Source of the DNA: Coriobacteriales bacterium
GTDB taxonomy: Bacteria; Actinomycetota; Coriobacteriia; Coriobacteriales; UMGS124
Length of the DNA stretch: 39,775 nt
Direction of reading: 5' to 3'
Assembly: GCA_017515595.1 (NCBI GenBank)
Contig: JAFWFL010000001.1
Location: 1-39,775 of the forward strand
Within the stretch, counting starts at the first letter, position 1. Each line of letters begins with the position of its first letter. The position numbers were made by a program, and so were the translations under genes. Below, in pieces: positions 1 through 8,338 of this stretch. A model generated the notes under the pieces. That model ran no database searches. It worked only from the letters and a program-made list of their open reading frames with translations, and had not been told where the DNA came from.

Positions 1-247
1 TGGAGACTACGGCGAAGCCGGCGCTGAGATCGACTACAAAATCATTATGTTCTATCCATGCGTAGGCTACGCCTATATAGAATATCAGGGTCAGAATAAT
101 ATTGAGCCATCCAAAAATGTTGATGAGCAGCACCTTCGCATGGTCTTTGGACGTACGTGACGCGACGGTAAAATAAATGATGGCTGCCAGAACCGCAAGC
201 AGTATGATGAGAGGGAACGCTCTGACCAAACGAATCATAGCATTCAT
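1..247 (-). CDS. Small membrane protein, partial (3' end outside window)
   Basis: An open frame runs leftward from an ATG at 247 off the edge of the window, giving at least 82 residues without a stop. An AGGAGG-type ribosome binding site lies just upstream (about 253-258) at good spacing; a second in-frame ATG follows three codons later. The N-terminus begins MNAMIRLV and contains a hydrophobic helix of about 20 residues (roughly 6-26). A basic stretch and a second hydrophobic segment (about 43-62) follow, so it is an integral membrane protein with at least two helices. I do not recognise the family. It is the last visible gene of the minus-strand run after thpR, from which it is separated by about 50 bases. 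A different frame at 45-293 is a shadow. Confidence 0.6.
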   Translation of the reverse strand, partial: MNAMIRLVRAFPLIILLAVLAAIIYFTVASRTSKDHAKVLLINIFGWLNIILTLIFYIGVAYAWIEHNDFVVDLSAGFAVVS

Positions 248-297
248 GTACGCCTCCTTGTCTGTACGGTATTCTGTCCGGTAAGTTTAGCATACTC

Positions 298-840
298 TTA
301 TGAGATCAGTTCGACTGAATCTATCTCCTCATATACCGGGAAGGGACCAGAGAGATCGCTTTTAAAGAGGGTTACCTGAGAAATGATTCCCTGAGCGCTT
401 ACCGGCATGGGAAGTTCGCTGAGCTTCTCGATATTCGCATTGCGCATAAGGGTGACATGGGGTACAAATGATTTGTCATCAAACGAGAAACCAGCGGCTT
501 TAACTGCCTTTCGTACATCCTTTGCAAGGTCGCTCCAGGCGCCGGTTGCTTTGAGTGTTGAATCAAATCCCTGCCAGAGCGTGCAGTAGCGCGGTTTACC
601 GAATGAGCCCAGGTGAGTGAGCCTTGTCTCAAAAGCCTCATGCCCTCGGCAGCCTTCTTCGAGCGCGGCTGTTACCTCGGGGATGCGCATGCAGTCGACC
701 TCACCCAAAAAGGCAAGCGTCACGTGGAACAAATCGCTCCCCACAAAGCGCCCGTGAACGGTATCGCGCAAAAGCGCCTGTGTCTCGGCGAGAGCGTCGA
801 GCATGTTCTGCGGTAGCTGTACTGCAATAAAAAGCCTCAT
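298..840 (-). CDS. thpR: RNA 2',3'-cyclic phosphodiesterase
   Basis: A 180-residue protein of the 2H phosphoesterase family (LigT/ThpR, formerly called 2'-5' RNA ligase). It hydrolyses 2',3'-cyclic phosphate ends of RNA to 2'-phosphates in the cytoplasm; the cellular substrate is not known for most members. Both catalytic HxT signatures are visible: HVT at residues 39-41 and HVT at 128-130, each followed by leucine, with the spacing and total length normal for the family. The N-terminus MRLFIAVQLP is also typical. The ATG at 840 has GGAG eight bases upstream. It lies downstream of the helicase gene on the same strand, separated by 65 bases that contain a hairpin, so the two may share a transcript. 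The nearby RNA helicase hints at an RNA-processing role, which is inference. Confidence 0.93.
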   Translation of the reverse strand: MRLFIAVQLPQNMLDALAETQALLRDTVHGRFVGSDLFHVTLAFLGEVDCMRIPEVTAALEEGCRGHEAFETRLTHLGSFGKPRYCTLWQGFDSTLKATGAWSDLAKDVRKAVKAAGFSFDDKSFVPHVTLMRNANIEKLSELPMPVSAQGIISQVTLFKSDLSGPFPVYEEIDSVELIS

Positions 841-870
841 AAAACTCCTTACTACGTATAATTATTGTCC

Positions 871-899
871 GAGAAGCCCGCGCAAATGCCGGGCTTCTC
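871..899 (-). terminator. Hairpin between helicase gene and thpR
   Basis: A perfect 10-bp stem (871-880 with 890-899; GAGAAGCCCG and its complement) closes a 9-base loop just after the helicase stop codon. No run of U follows on the minus strand, so it may be a weak terminator or an RNA-processing or stabilising structure rather than a full stop. Confidence 0.5.
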
Positions 900-905
900 C
901 CGAGT

Positions 906-3569
906 TTATGAATCATGCAACAATTCTTCTATACTGCCCGCCTTATAGCCGCTAAACACTGCTTCGCCGGCTTCCTGGGTAGCGTCGAGATCGAGTGTTG
1001 CCATAATGCCAAAGTCACAGTCGCCGTCGCTGTCGCAAAAGACCTGATGCACACGCCAGGCATGCTCGGTTTTCTCGGGTGTCTCATCAATCGAGAAATA
1101 CTTGGCGCTACGGGCATTGGCATCGGTAAGAAGCTCTTCGTGCTCTTCATAGAAGGCGTCGAGTACTTTGCGCCACTTGGCCTCACCAAATCCAAAGTCA
1201 AGGTCGAGTTCTCCGAGTTCGCGGAGAGCTTTTTCCTGCTCCAGTGAACGTGCGGCCAAAAGTACGCGGCGCATGAGAGCGTTGCGAACCAAGAGGGTAA
1301 CCGCATGACGGTCGTGGACAACCTCGTCGGGAGGGGGAGGAGGTGCAATCTCGAGGCCGGCGGTTCCGGCGCGTGCCCACTCGTCCACAAGGCTCGAGTC
1401 AACGCTGCGCACAATGAGTTCGAGCCAGCCAATGATCTCTTTCAGACGGTCATCGCGCTTCTCGGGAGGTACGGTACGGGCAAGCACACGGTAGCAGTCA
1501 GAAAGATAGCGCAAAAGCGTGCCCTCCGAGCGGCTCAGGCCCAGGCCCGCGATGTATCCCTTAAAGTCAGCGGCGCTCTCAAGCATGTCGCGAAGGACCG
1601 ATTTTGGACTGAGCTCGTAATCGTTTGCCCAGGGGACCTGTTTGCAATACTCGGCAAAGGCAACGTCGAGAAGTTCTTCGAGCGGTTTGGGGTAGGTGAC
1701 TTCCTGAAGTCGTTCCATACGCTCGTCATACTCAACACCGTCGGCTTTCATCTGCGCAACAGCTTTGTCACGCTCGCGCTTCTCCTGAATACGGAGGATC
1801 TGCCGGGGATCCTCAATGGTTGCTTCGCACATGCTTACCACGTCGAGGGCATAGGTTTCGCTCTCGGGGTCAAGAAGCTCGAGAGCTGCGAACAAAAACG
1901 GCGAGAGCGGCTGGTCAAGCGCAAAGTCGCTGGGAAGCTCAACGGTGAGTGAGTAGCGGGGTTCAGGCTCGCCGGGTTCTTGCTCAACCACAATAACACC
2001 GGCGTCAATGAGGGTGGCAAATATCTCGGCCGCACGGTCGCGGAGCTTGGCTTTTTGCTCGTCGGTTTGCGCGGACTTCTCAATAATCTGCTCAATGCGA
2101 GCCACCGCATTGCCGCCCTGCGATACCTCGGCCAATACCATCGAATGGGTAATCTTGAGGCGGGGCACGAGGGTTTCGGGAGGCTGGGATATGAGCTTCT
2201 CAAAGGTGTCTTTGCTCCATCCTACAAAGCCCTCGGGTGGTTTCTTCTTTTTAATGCTTTTGATCTTTTGGGGGTTGCCGCCCGCTTTTGCCATAGCACG
2301 TGCGTTTTCTATGTCATGTTCGGGCGCCTCGGCAATAACCATGCCCTCGGTATCAAAACCGCTGCGTCCGGCACGTCCGGCTATCTGGTGGAACTCACGC
2401 GACGCGAGGCGGCGCATCTTTGAGCCGTCAAACTTGGTAAGCTGTGTGAGAAGAACGGTGTGAATGGGCACGTTAATGCCCACGCCAAGGGTGCCGGTGC
2501 CGCAGATTACCGGCAAAAGGCCTTTTTGAGCGAGCTGCTCTACCAAAAGGCGGTAACGGGGGAGCATGCCGGCATGGTGCACACCGACTCCACAGCCCAA
2601 CAGGCGCTGGAGTGTTTTACCAAAAGCTGTGGAGAAGCGCGTCCCTTTGATGGCGTCTTTAAGCGCATCCCGCTCTTCTTTGGAGCTGACGCCGTAGCTT
2701 GCGAGCGACTGCGCGCTTGAGAGGGCTGCGTCCTGTGAAAAATGCACAATGTAGAGCGGAGCCTGCGCGTTGCGAATCGCGAGTTCAACGGTGCCTTCGA
2801 GCGGGGTATCAACATATTCATAGGTAAGGGGCACGGGGCGGGGAGCGTTTGCGATAACGTCAACGTCGCGTCCGGTGTGTTCTTTAAGGTCAGCCGCAAT
2901 GCGGGTTACATCGCCCAGCGTGGCGCTCATGAGTAAAAACTGGGCGTGAGGGAGAATAAGCAGGGGTACCTGCCAGGCCCAGCCGCGGTCAGGGTCGCTG
3001 TAAAAGTGGAACTCGTCCATGGCAACGCAGCCAATATCTGCATCTTCGCCCTCACGGAGAGCAGCATTTGCGAGAATCTCTGCCGTGCAGCAAATGACGG
3101 GTGCGCTTGCGTTAATAGACGTATCGCCGGTGATCATACCCACGTTTTCGCGGCCCAGTACATCTACGAGGTCAAAGAACTTCTCGTTTACCAAAGCTTT
3201 GATGGGAGCGGTGTAAAACGCACGCTTGCCGGTGCACAGGGCCATAAAGTGCATGCCCAATGCGACAAGCGACTTGCCCGAGCCTGTTGGCGTGCCCAAA
3301 ATTACGTGGTCGCCTACCATGAGGTCCATGAGGGCTTCTTCCTGGTGAGGCCATATATCAATGCCGCGGTTTGCAACCCATTCCAAAAAAGCGTCAAGCG
3401 CTGCGTCTGCTGCCGGAGATCCTATAGCGGCTACCTCGGGGTCCTTCTCGGCAGCTTCATCAAATTCGTCCCAAAGGTCGCAGGAAAGATCGCCCAACGA
3501 ACCAAACGCATGGGCGTCTTTGGCAGCTGGGTCTGACGGTAACATATTTGGGTCTGACGGCACGTACAT
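906..3569 (-). CDS. Ski2-like DEAD/DEAH-box RNA helicase with DUF3516 C-terminus
   Basis: An 887-residue superfamily 2 helicase. Motifs in order: Walker A GTPTGSGKS at 92-100, Walker B variant DEFH at 185-188, SAT at 215-217, the Ski2-type HHAGMLPRYR at about 331-340, and QIAGRAGR (motif VI) at 395-402. The long C-terminal part (from about 440) corresponds to the DUF3516-type region found in actinobacterial relatives of Ski2/Mtr4. The expected activity is ATP-dependent unwinding of RNA in the cytoplasm, perhaps feeding degradation or ribosomal RNA maturation; no partner nuclease is in the window. The start is uncertain. The ATG at 3569 directly abuts the AGGAG sequence, while a GTG two codons later (3563) has ideal six-base spacing. 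The gene begins 8 bases after the merR stop codon, so the two are probably co-transcribed. Confidence 0.88.
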   Translation of the reverse strand: MYVPSDPNMLPSDPAAKDAHAFGSLGDLSCDLWDEFDEAAEKDPEVAAIGSPAADAALDAFLEWVANRGIDIWPHQEEALMDLMVGDHVILGTPTGSGKSLVALGMHFMALCTGKRAFYTAPIKALVNEKFFDLVDVLGRENVGMITGDTSINASAPVICCTAEILANAALREGEDADIGCVAMDEFHFYSDPDRGWAWQVPLLILPHAQFLLMSATLGDVTRIAADLKEHTGRDVDVIANAPRPVPLTYEYVDTPLEGTVELAIRNAQAPLYIVHFSQDAALSSAQSLASYGVSSKEERDALKDAIKGTRFSTAFGKTLQRLLGCGVGVHHAGMLPRYRLLVEQLAQKGLLPVICGTGTLGVGINVPIHTVLLTQLTKFDGSKMRRLASREFHQIAGRAGRSGFDTEGMVIAEAPEHDIENARAMAKAGGNPQKIKSIKKKKPPEGFVGWSKDTFEKLISQPPETLVPRLKITHSMVLAEVSQGGNAVARIEQIIEKSAQTDEQKAKLRDRAAEIFATLIDAGVIVVEQEPGEPEPRYSLTVELPSDFALDQPLSPFLFAALELLDPESETYALDVVSMCEATIEDPRQILRIQEKRERDKAVAQMKADGVEYDERMERLQEVTYPKPLEELLDVAFAEYCKQVPWANDYELSPKSVLRDMLESAADFKGYIAGLGLSRSEGTLLRYLSDCYRVLARTVPPEKRDDRLKEIIGWLELIVRSVDSSLVDEWARAGTAGLEIAPPPPPDEVVHDRHAVTLLVRNALMRRVLLAARSLEQEKALRELGELDLDFGFGEAKWRKVLDAFYEEHEELLTDANARSAKYFSIDETPEKTEHAWRVHQVFCDSDGDCDFGIMATLDLDATQEAGEAVFSGYKAGSIEELLHDS

Positions 3570-3577
3570 CTCCTGTT

Positions 3578-4444
3578 CTAGCTTACGGGTACAAGCAGTG
3601 TCTCGATGTCGGCGCCTTGGCCGTCGAGGTTCATAAATGTGGGAAGTAGCAAAATATCGCTGCGCAGTTTATACCCGTGCAGCTCAAGATACTCAAAGAG
3701 CGGGTTAAATGTCTCTTTTTGCACGCTTTGCTCGCGGGTCAGTTCTCGTCTAAAGCGCACGCACTTACCAAGCGGGAGTCTGCTCACTTTGTTGAGGTCA
3801 CACCCCTTAAGGCGCCATGCCTCATGGATAGGCATGCTGATGATGTAGCTGGGGTTAATGGTTTGCGAGTCGCCTTCAAGATCAGCTTTTGAAATAATGC
3901 GGGCACAATTGGTAACGCTCAAAAGCTCATAAAATGCAGCAATCTCCTGGCGGTTTTCTACCGAGACGCTAAAGTCATATCCGTATGACGCATTAATATA
4001 GAGCTGGTCATCTGCATCAACCAATACAAAACCGTCGTCAAAGGCTAAAGTGGGTTCAAGGTTTGACGCGTTTAGTATATCGCCTCTTTTTTGATGGGCT
4101 TCGTTGAGAATACTCAATGCGCTTTCAAGGCGTGTAAGCCGGTATTTAAGGAGGTCAATGTCACGAATCAGCTGTTCGCGCTGGTCATGGAGGGAGTGTT
4201 CAAACTCGGTGCTGTTTTGACGGGAATCAAGCATCTCTATAGCTGTTTCGACCGTGAAGCCGTATTGCAAAAGTACGCGAAATGCATTGGCTCTAAAAGC
4301 ATCATGTGGGGTGAAGGTTCGGTACCCGTTATCTTCGCGCTGGCTCGATGTAAACAGCCCCGCCTTGTCATAAAAGCGTATTTTGGACGGCGACATTCCT
4401 GTCATAGCAGAAAACTCGCTGATTTTGTAAGTACGCTCCTCCAT
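3578..4444 (-). CDS. MerR family transcriptional regulator with BmrR-like effector domain
   Basis: A 288-residue regulator. Residues about 5-75 form the MerR winged helix (KISEFSAMTGMSPSKIRFYD, then the NGYR wing motif). A coiled-coil dimerisation helix follows at about 80-125. The C-terminal half ends with an RLPLGKCVRFRR stretch resembling the GyrI/BmrR small-molecule-binding fold. Such proteins untwist promoters whose -35 and -10 boxes are 19-20 bp apart when ligand binds. I chose the ATG at 4444 because AGGAG sits eight bases upstream and the HTH begins right after it; the frame is open 16 codons further upstream without a site. It diverges from the flavin reductase at 4729, whose promoter has the MerR-type 19-bp spacer, so that gene is the likely target. 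The ligand is unknown. Confidence 0.88.
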   Translation of the reverse strand: MEERTYKISEFSAMTGMSPSKIRFYDKAGLFTSSQREDNGYRTFTPHDAFRANAFRVLLQYGFTVETAIEMLDSRQNSTEFEHSLHDQREQLIRDIDLLKYRLTRLESALSILNEAHQKRGDILNASNLEPTLAFDDGFVLVDADDQLYINASYGYDFSVSVENRQEIAAFYELLSVTNCARIISKADLEGDSQTINPSYIISMPIHEAWRLKGCDLNKVSRLPLGKCVRFRRELTREQSVQKETFNPLFEYLELHGYKLRSDILLLPTFMNLDGQGADIETLLVPVS

Positions 4445-4634
4445 GTTGTAACTCCTAAAACAACCCGCTTTTGGCAAAAGATTCAATCGCAACCAGTCAA
4501 ATTGCGCAATCTCAAACCATGTAGTATATCACAATCAAAGAAGTATGCTCGAGGAAGGATAGTATGAAAGACTAGATAAACGGTATAGAGCGTTATCTTC
4601 TCACCCTATATTCCAAATTTATTAAAAAATATTC

Positions 4635-4665
4635 TTGACATTAAACTTGGTTCAGGCATTAGAGT
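4635..4665 (+). promoter_or_regulatory. MerR-type promoter with 19-bp spacer
   Basis: A perfect -35 TTGACA (4635-4640) and a -10 TAGAGT (4660-4665) are separated by 19 bp rather than 17. This is the hallmark of promoters activated by MerR proteins. The spacer has a short imperfect dyad, TAAAC-TTG-GTTCA (4642-4654). It lies about 64 bp upstream of the reductase start at 4729 and in the divergent gap shared with a merR gene. Confidence 0.7.
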
Positions 4666-4675
4666 GCGCAGTGGC

Positions 4676-4702
4676 CTGTACAGAAAGAGGAAATGCTGTA
4701 CA
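4676..4702 (+). repeat. Paired CTGTACA motifs in 5' leader
   Basis: CTGTACA occurs at 4676-4682 and again at 4696-4702, exactly 20 bp apart, two turns on the same face of the helix. They lie downstream of the predicted transcription start and upstream of the ribosome binding site. They could be a second regulator site or arms of an RNA hairpin (GTACAG with CTGTAC). No function can be assigned. Confidence 0.35.
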
Positions 4703-4728
4703 CAAAGACTTTGGAAGGAGTTTGTGTT

Positions 4729-6372
4729 ATGGATACTCGTATGGATCGTCGTAGTTTTATTGCCGCTTCTGCCGCTACAGCTGCCGTTGCTGCCTCAGGC
4801 ATAGCTCTTGCTCAGGCAGAGGAAGCTCCTGCACAGCCGGTTGCCGCCTATGATTGCGATATCGTTGTTGCCGGCCTTGGTGCCTCTGGTTTTATGGCTG
4901 CCATTACCGCAGCTAAGGCAGGCGCACATGTTATTGTGGTCGAGAAGGGCGAAGACATCACCGCTCCTAACGGTCTTTACGTCTCCGGTCCGTTCGCAGT
5001 AGACACCCAGGTCCTCCATGAGAAGGAGGGCGGTACCACCCTTACCGTTGACGACGTCTTTTATCATGTTATGTCCTACACCAAGTGGACTCCCAACCCC
5101 TCTCTTATGCGCCGCTGCCTCAATGAATCCAAGAACGCTGTTGCCAACCTGCTCGAGATTGGTTACACCTTCCGCGAGGCTAACTTCCGCTTTGAGACCC
5201 CGTTCATTGGCGAAAAGGGCGGTTTCCATCTGATTCTTACCCCGCTTGACGAGCGCTTTGAGCTTTGGACCAAGACACTTGAGAACTTGGGCGTTGAGGT
5301 ACAGTTTGCAACTACCATGACATCGCTCATCCAGGGCGACGACGGCGCAGTAACCGGTCTTTTGGCCGAGGGTCCCGAGGGTCTTATCCAGATCAATGCC
5401 AGCGCTGTAATTATTGCTACCGGTGGTTATCTGGGCAATGAGGACCTTCAGCAGCGCTTCCTCCACATCCGTGGCCTCAACGTTGCACGTGGCGGAGTTT
5501 CAAACTGCACCGGTGACGGTATTCTTGCCGCCGAGAAGATTGGCGCTGCACTTGACATCCAGTACGGTTATTGCCCCTGCGAGTACGGCGGAACCAACGA
5601 CAAGGCCAGCCGTCCGGCCAAGCAGGACAAGTATGATCAGAACTACGCCTTTAAGCTGGGTTACTACGGTAACCTCCTCATTGATGCCGAGGGCAAGCGC
5701 TTCATGAACGAGGGCATGCTCGTAGATTACCCCATGAGCTACGGTTCACAGCAGACCCTGCGCAACAACCCCTGGTTCGCGCTTGTTGACCAGACCTATG
5801 TTGACGCGCTCACCAATGAGGGTCTCTACAATTATATGAAGGCTCGCGGCGCTCAGGACGGCGCATACGGCGATCCCAATACCAACTGGTTCATTGGCGC
5901 ATACTTCAAGGATCGTATTCTTGACAGGCTTCCTGAGGACATTGAGGAAGGCATTGCCGAGGGTTGGCTCTGGAAGGGCGACACCATTGAGGAAGTTGCC
6001 GAGAAGGCCGGTCTTGATCCCGCACAGGTACTTGCTACCGTTGAGCGTTACAACAGCTTCTGCGAGAGCGGCGTTGACGAGGACTTTGGTGCAAACCCCT
6101 GGTACCTCACCCCTGTTAAGGACGGCCCGTTCTATATCACCGAGAACTTCCAGAGCGCATGGTCAACCTTTGGCGGCCTCCGCATTGACGACCAGTGCCG
6201 TGTTCTCTCCAACGAGAAGTTCCTCCCCATCCCCGGTCTGTACTGCGTAGGCACCGAGGCCGGTTCACTTTACTACGGACCTTACTACGACGTCCCCGGC
6301 TACTGCTACGGCCTCTGCATAGACTCCGGCTACATCGCCGGCAACGAAGCCGCAAGCTTTGTACAAGCATAA
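4729..6372 (+). CDS. Tat-exported FAD-dependent reductase (fumarate reductase flavoprotein family)
   Basis: A 547-residue flavoprotein predicted to be exported folded and to reduce an unknown organic acceptor outside the membrane. The twin-arginine signal is MDRRSFIA (arginines 7-8) with an alanine-rich hydrophobic stretch ending in ALAQA near residue 30. The Rossmann FAD motif GLGASG is at 49-54 with the acidic E72 after the second strand, GKRFMNE at about 322-328, and FGGLRID at about 481-487. The C-terminal PIPGLYCVGTEAG segment is typical of the family. The usual NRLGG-like motif bearing the substrate-binding arginine is replaced by a Tyr/Pro-rich stretch. There is no FMN or haem domain, so electrons must come from a partner. 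The start at 4729 follows GGAAGGAG with nine-base spacing. Probably regulated by the divergent MerR protein. Confidence 0.85.
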   Translation: MDTRMDRRSFIAASAATAAVAASGIALAQAEEAPAQPVAAYDCDIVVAGLGASGFMAAITAAKAGAHVIVVEKGEDITAPNGLYVSGPFAVDTQVLHEKEGGTTLTVDDVFYHVMSYTKWTPNPSLMRRCLNESKNAVANLLEIGYTFREANFRFETPFIGEKGGFHLILTPLDERFELWTKTLENLGVEVQFATTMTSLIQGDDGAVTGLLAEGPEGLIQINASAVIIATGGYLGNEDLQQRFLHIRGLNVARGGVSNCTGDGILAAEKIGAALDIQYGYCPCEYGGTNDKASRPAKQDKYDQNYAFKLGYYGNLLIDAEGKRFMNEGMLVDYPMSYGSQQTLRNNPWFALVDQTYVDALTNEGLYNYMKARGAQDGAYGDPNTNWFIGAYFKDRILDRLPEDIEEGIAEGWLWKGDTIEEVAEKAGLDPAQVLATVERYNSFCESGVDEDFGANPWYLTPVKDGPFYITENFQSAWSTFGGLRIDDQCRVLSNEKFLPIPGLYCVGTEAGSLYYGPYYDVPGYCYGLCIDSGYIAGNEAASFVQA

Positions 6373-6402
6373 ATAGCTCTGTATAATCCCACAGTATAGC
6401 CA

Positions 6403-6436
6403 GAGCCCCATCCTTAGATAATAAAAGGGTGGGGCT
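6403..6436 (+). terminator. Intrinsic terminator-like hairpin after first reductase
   Basis: GCCCCATCC (6405-6413) pairs with GGGTGGGGC (6427-6435), with one G-T wobble, followed by TTT. It lies 30 bases after the stop codon of the plus-strand reductase. Confidence 0.6.
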
Positions 6437-6450
6437 TTGAGGTGACAGAG

Positions 6451-6484
6451 AAATGCCCGGGCTGTGTGGACAGTCCGGGCATTT
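6451..6484. terminator. Strong bidirectional terminator between convergent reductase genes
   Basis: A 15-bp stem with one wobble pair (6451-6465 with 6470-6484) closes a four-base loop and is flanked by T or A runs on both sides. It sits between two convergent genes, and is placed to stop transcription from both directions. Confidence 0.75.
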
Positions 6485-6515
6485 TGGTCAATCAGTATGA
6501 TGCAAGCAAAATGTC

Positions 6516-8306
6516 TTACTTAAGAGCGTCGGCAACGGCAGAAATGATGCCGATAGAAGTCATTGTAGCGCCGGTAATGACGTCAACATCAGTGCTCTGA
6601 GCTTCGATGATGCGCTGCGGCATTTGCTCGAGGCACTTATCAACAAGGCCGAGAGTTTCGTAGTGCTCAAGGATCTCGATCTCAGAGATTTTATCGCCGT
6701 CCCTGGTTACGCGGACAACCATGGGCAGGCCGCCCTTGCCCTGACCCTTGCCAATGAACTGGTTCTCGCCGCACTCGTATACAACCTCCTCGCGAGGTGC
6801 GGGATGCCAGCCTTCACCGGTGAGCTGGGAGGCGGGGTCGGTATCGTCCGGGGTCTGGCAGACCTGGCGGGCAATGATACGGCCAAATGCCAGACCGCCA
6901 CCAACATTGCAGGAAGCGTTGTAGCAGTGGGAGTGGATATCGCCGAGCTCGCCGGCCTCATAGAGGTGCGGAATCGGGGTACCGTCAACTGCAATGACCT
7001 GGCCCTTCTCGTTGCGCTCGGGACCGCCCTGTGTGTTGCCGCACGGATAATCGCAGCGCAGTGCATAGAACGGAGCCTTAACAATGGGCATCCTGGGTTC
7101 GCTTGCATTGAAGGCCTCAACGGTCTCCAGGAACTTCTCGACAGGGACTTCAATCTGGGCGGCAAGGTCCTCGAGAGTGTCGGCAATGGAGTAGTAGCCG
7201 TGGTCGATCTCCCACTGGCAGTCGGCATCAAAGGACTTGTGCGGAGCGCCGGCATGGACAGAATCGTCGTCAAAGATGAAGAAGGTCCAACGCGGGCAGA
7301 AGAAGTTTACACGGTTGCCGTAATACAGGAACTTACCGTGACCAGAGGCACCAATGCTCGTGTACCTGGTACCGTCGGGAGCAACAGACAGGCCATAGAA
7401 CGAGTAAAGACCAAAGGTGTACACACCGGAGTTCTTGAACCTGTAGCCCATGTTGGGGCCAACGTAGTTGTGGACATGCCACAAGCGGGCACCGGCCTCC
7501 ATAGCCATGTTAATGCCGTCGCCCTCATTCCAGAAGCTGGCGCCCAGGGGGCCTACGCCAACAGCCTCGTTAAAGTCCTCAAGCATGCGGGGGTTGTTCT
7601 CATAGCCGCCGCAGGTAAGGGCAACGCCGTTCTTGGCGCGGACGCGGATGGTCTGGCCCTGGCACTCGCACTCAACACCGCGAACAACACCCTCGGCATC
7701 CTGGATCAGGTGGGTAGCACGGCAGCCAAACCAAGTCTCCAGGCCCTCGGTTGAGGCCACGAGTTTACGCAGCATACGGTACAGCGAGCTGTGCTGAGCT
7801 CTGTCCTGGCCGTCAACGGTTACGATGCTGATGGAGCCTGCGCCTTCCATATCCGGGAATTCGCCGGTGTAGTTCTCGCGGGGAACGCAGTTGGGTGCGC
7901 CATGAGCGATGAGCCACTCCTGGTTATGGGTAAGTTCTTCGATATAAACGTCAATCATCTCGTCGGTAGGGGTCTGGAAGCCCTCGCGCATGGCCTTCAT
8001 ATAGGTCTTGGCGCGCTCTACGTCATCAGGGAAAACCTGGGCGACCCACTGGTAGCACACCGCAGAGTTGCCACCCTCGTAACCCTGGGGGGCCTTCTCC
8101 ATAAGGAGAACGTTAGCGCCCATCTCGGCAGAGTTGATAGCGGTAGAGGCACCTGCAGCGCCAAAGCCCACAACGACTACGTCGTATTCTGCGTCCCACT
8201 GAATATCCTCGGCCTTAACCGGGGCAGCAGCGGCGGTACCGGCCGCGAAGGCGCCCATCATACCAGCAGCTGCACCGGCCAGGAACTGCTTACGGGTGAT
8301 ACTCAT
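6516..8306 (-). CDS. Exported FAD-dependent reductase with C-terminal FMN-binding domain
   Basis: A 596-residue flavoprotein. The signal region MSITRKQFLAG looks like a Tat signal in which the second arginine is lysine, followed by a hydrophobic alanine/glycine stretch and AAAAPVKAED. The FAD motif GFGAAG is at 48-53. The reductase core runs to about residue 500. The last 80 residues form an FMN_bind domain (about 518-596) with a good flavin-transferase acceptor motif, DVITGAT at 575-581, where ApbE is known to attach FMN to the final threonine. This domain would relay electrons from a membrane donor to FAD. The usual NRLGG arginine motif is missing; HCYNASCNVGGG stands in its place. The start at 8306 has AGGAGGT at ideal spacing; upstream in-frame codons have no site. 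Substrate unknown. Confidence 0.85.
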   Translation of the reverse strand: MSITRKQFLAGAAAGMMGAFAAGTAAAAPVKAEDIQWDAEYDVVVVGFGAAGASTAINSAEMGANVLLMEKAPQGYEGGNSAVCYQWVAQVFPDDVERAKTYMKAMREGFQTPTDEMIDVYIEELTHNQEWLIAHGAPNCVPRENYTGEFPDMEGAGSISIVTVDGQDRAQHSSLYRMLRKLVASTEGLETWFGCRATHLIQDAEGVVRGVECECQGQTIRVRAKNGVALTCGGYENNPRMLEDFNEAVGVGPLGASFWNEGDGINMAMEAGARLWHVHNYVGPNMGYRFKNSGVYTFGLYSFYGLSVAPDGTRYTSIGASGHGKFLYYGNRVNFFCPRWTFFIFDDDSVHAGAPHKSFDADCQWEIDHGYYSIADTLEDLAAQIEVPVEKFLETVEAFNASEPRMPIVKAPFYALRCDYPCGNTQGGPERNEKGQVIAVDGTPIPHLYEAGELGDIHSHCYNASCNVGGGLAFGRIIARQVCQTPDDTDPASQLTGEGWHPAPREEVVYECGENQFIGKGQGKGGLPMVVRVTRDGDKISEIEILEHYETLGLVDKCLEQMPQRIIEAQSTDVDVITGATMTSIGIISAVADALK

Positions 8307-8338
8307 GTTAAACCTCCTGAATAGACAAGATGTGTATG

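Noticed and set aside
45-293. Minus-strand closed frame of 82 codons
   Set aside because: The overlapping frame starting at 247 has a strong ribosome binding site and hydrophobic helices; this one has neither.
6624-7754. Long plus-strand open frame of 376 codons
   Set aside because: It lies wholly antisense to the 6516-8306 reductase, has no ribosome binding site and its protein looks like low-information shadow translation.
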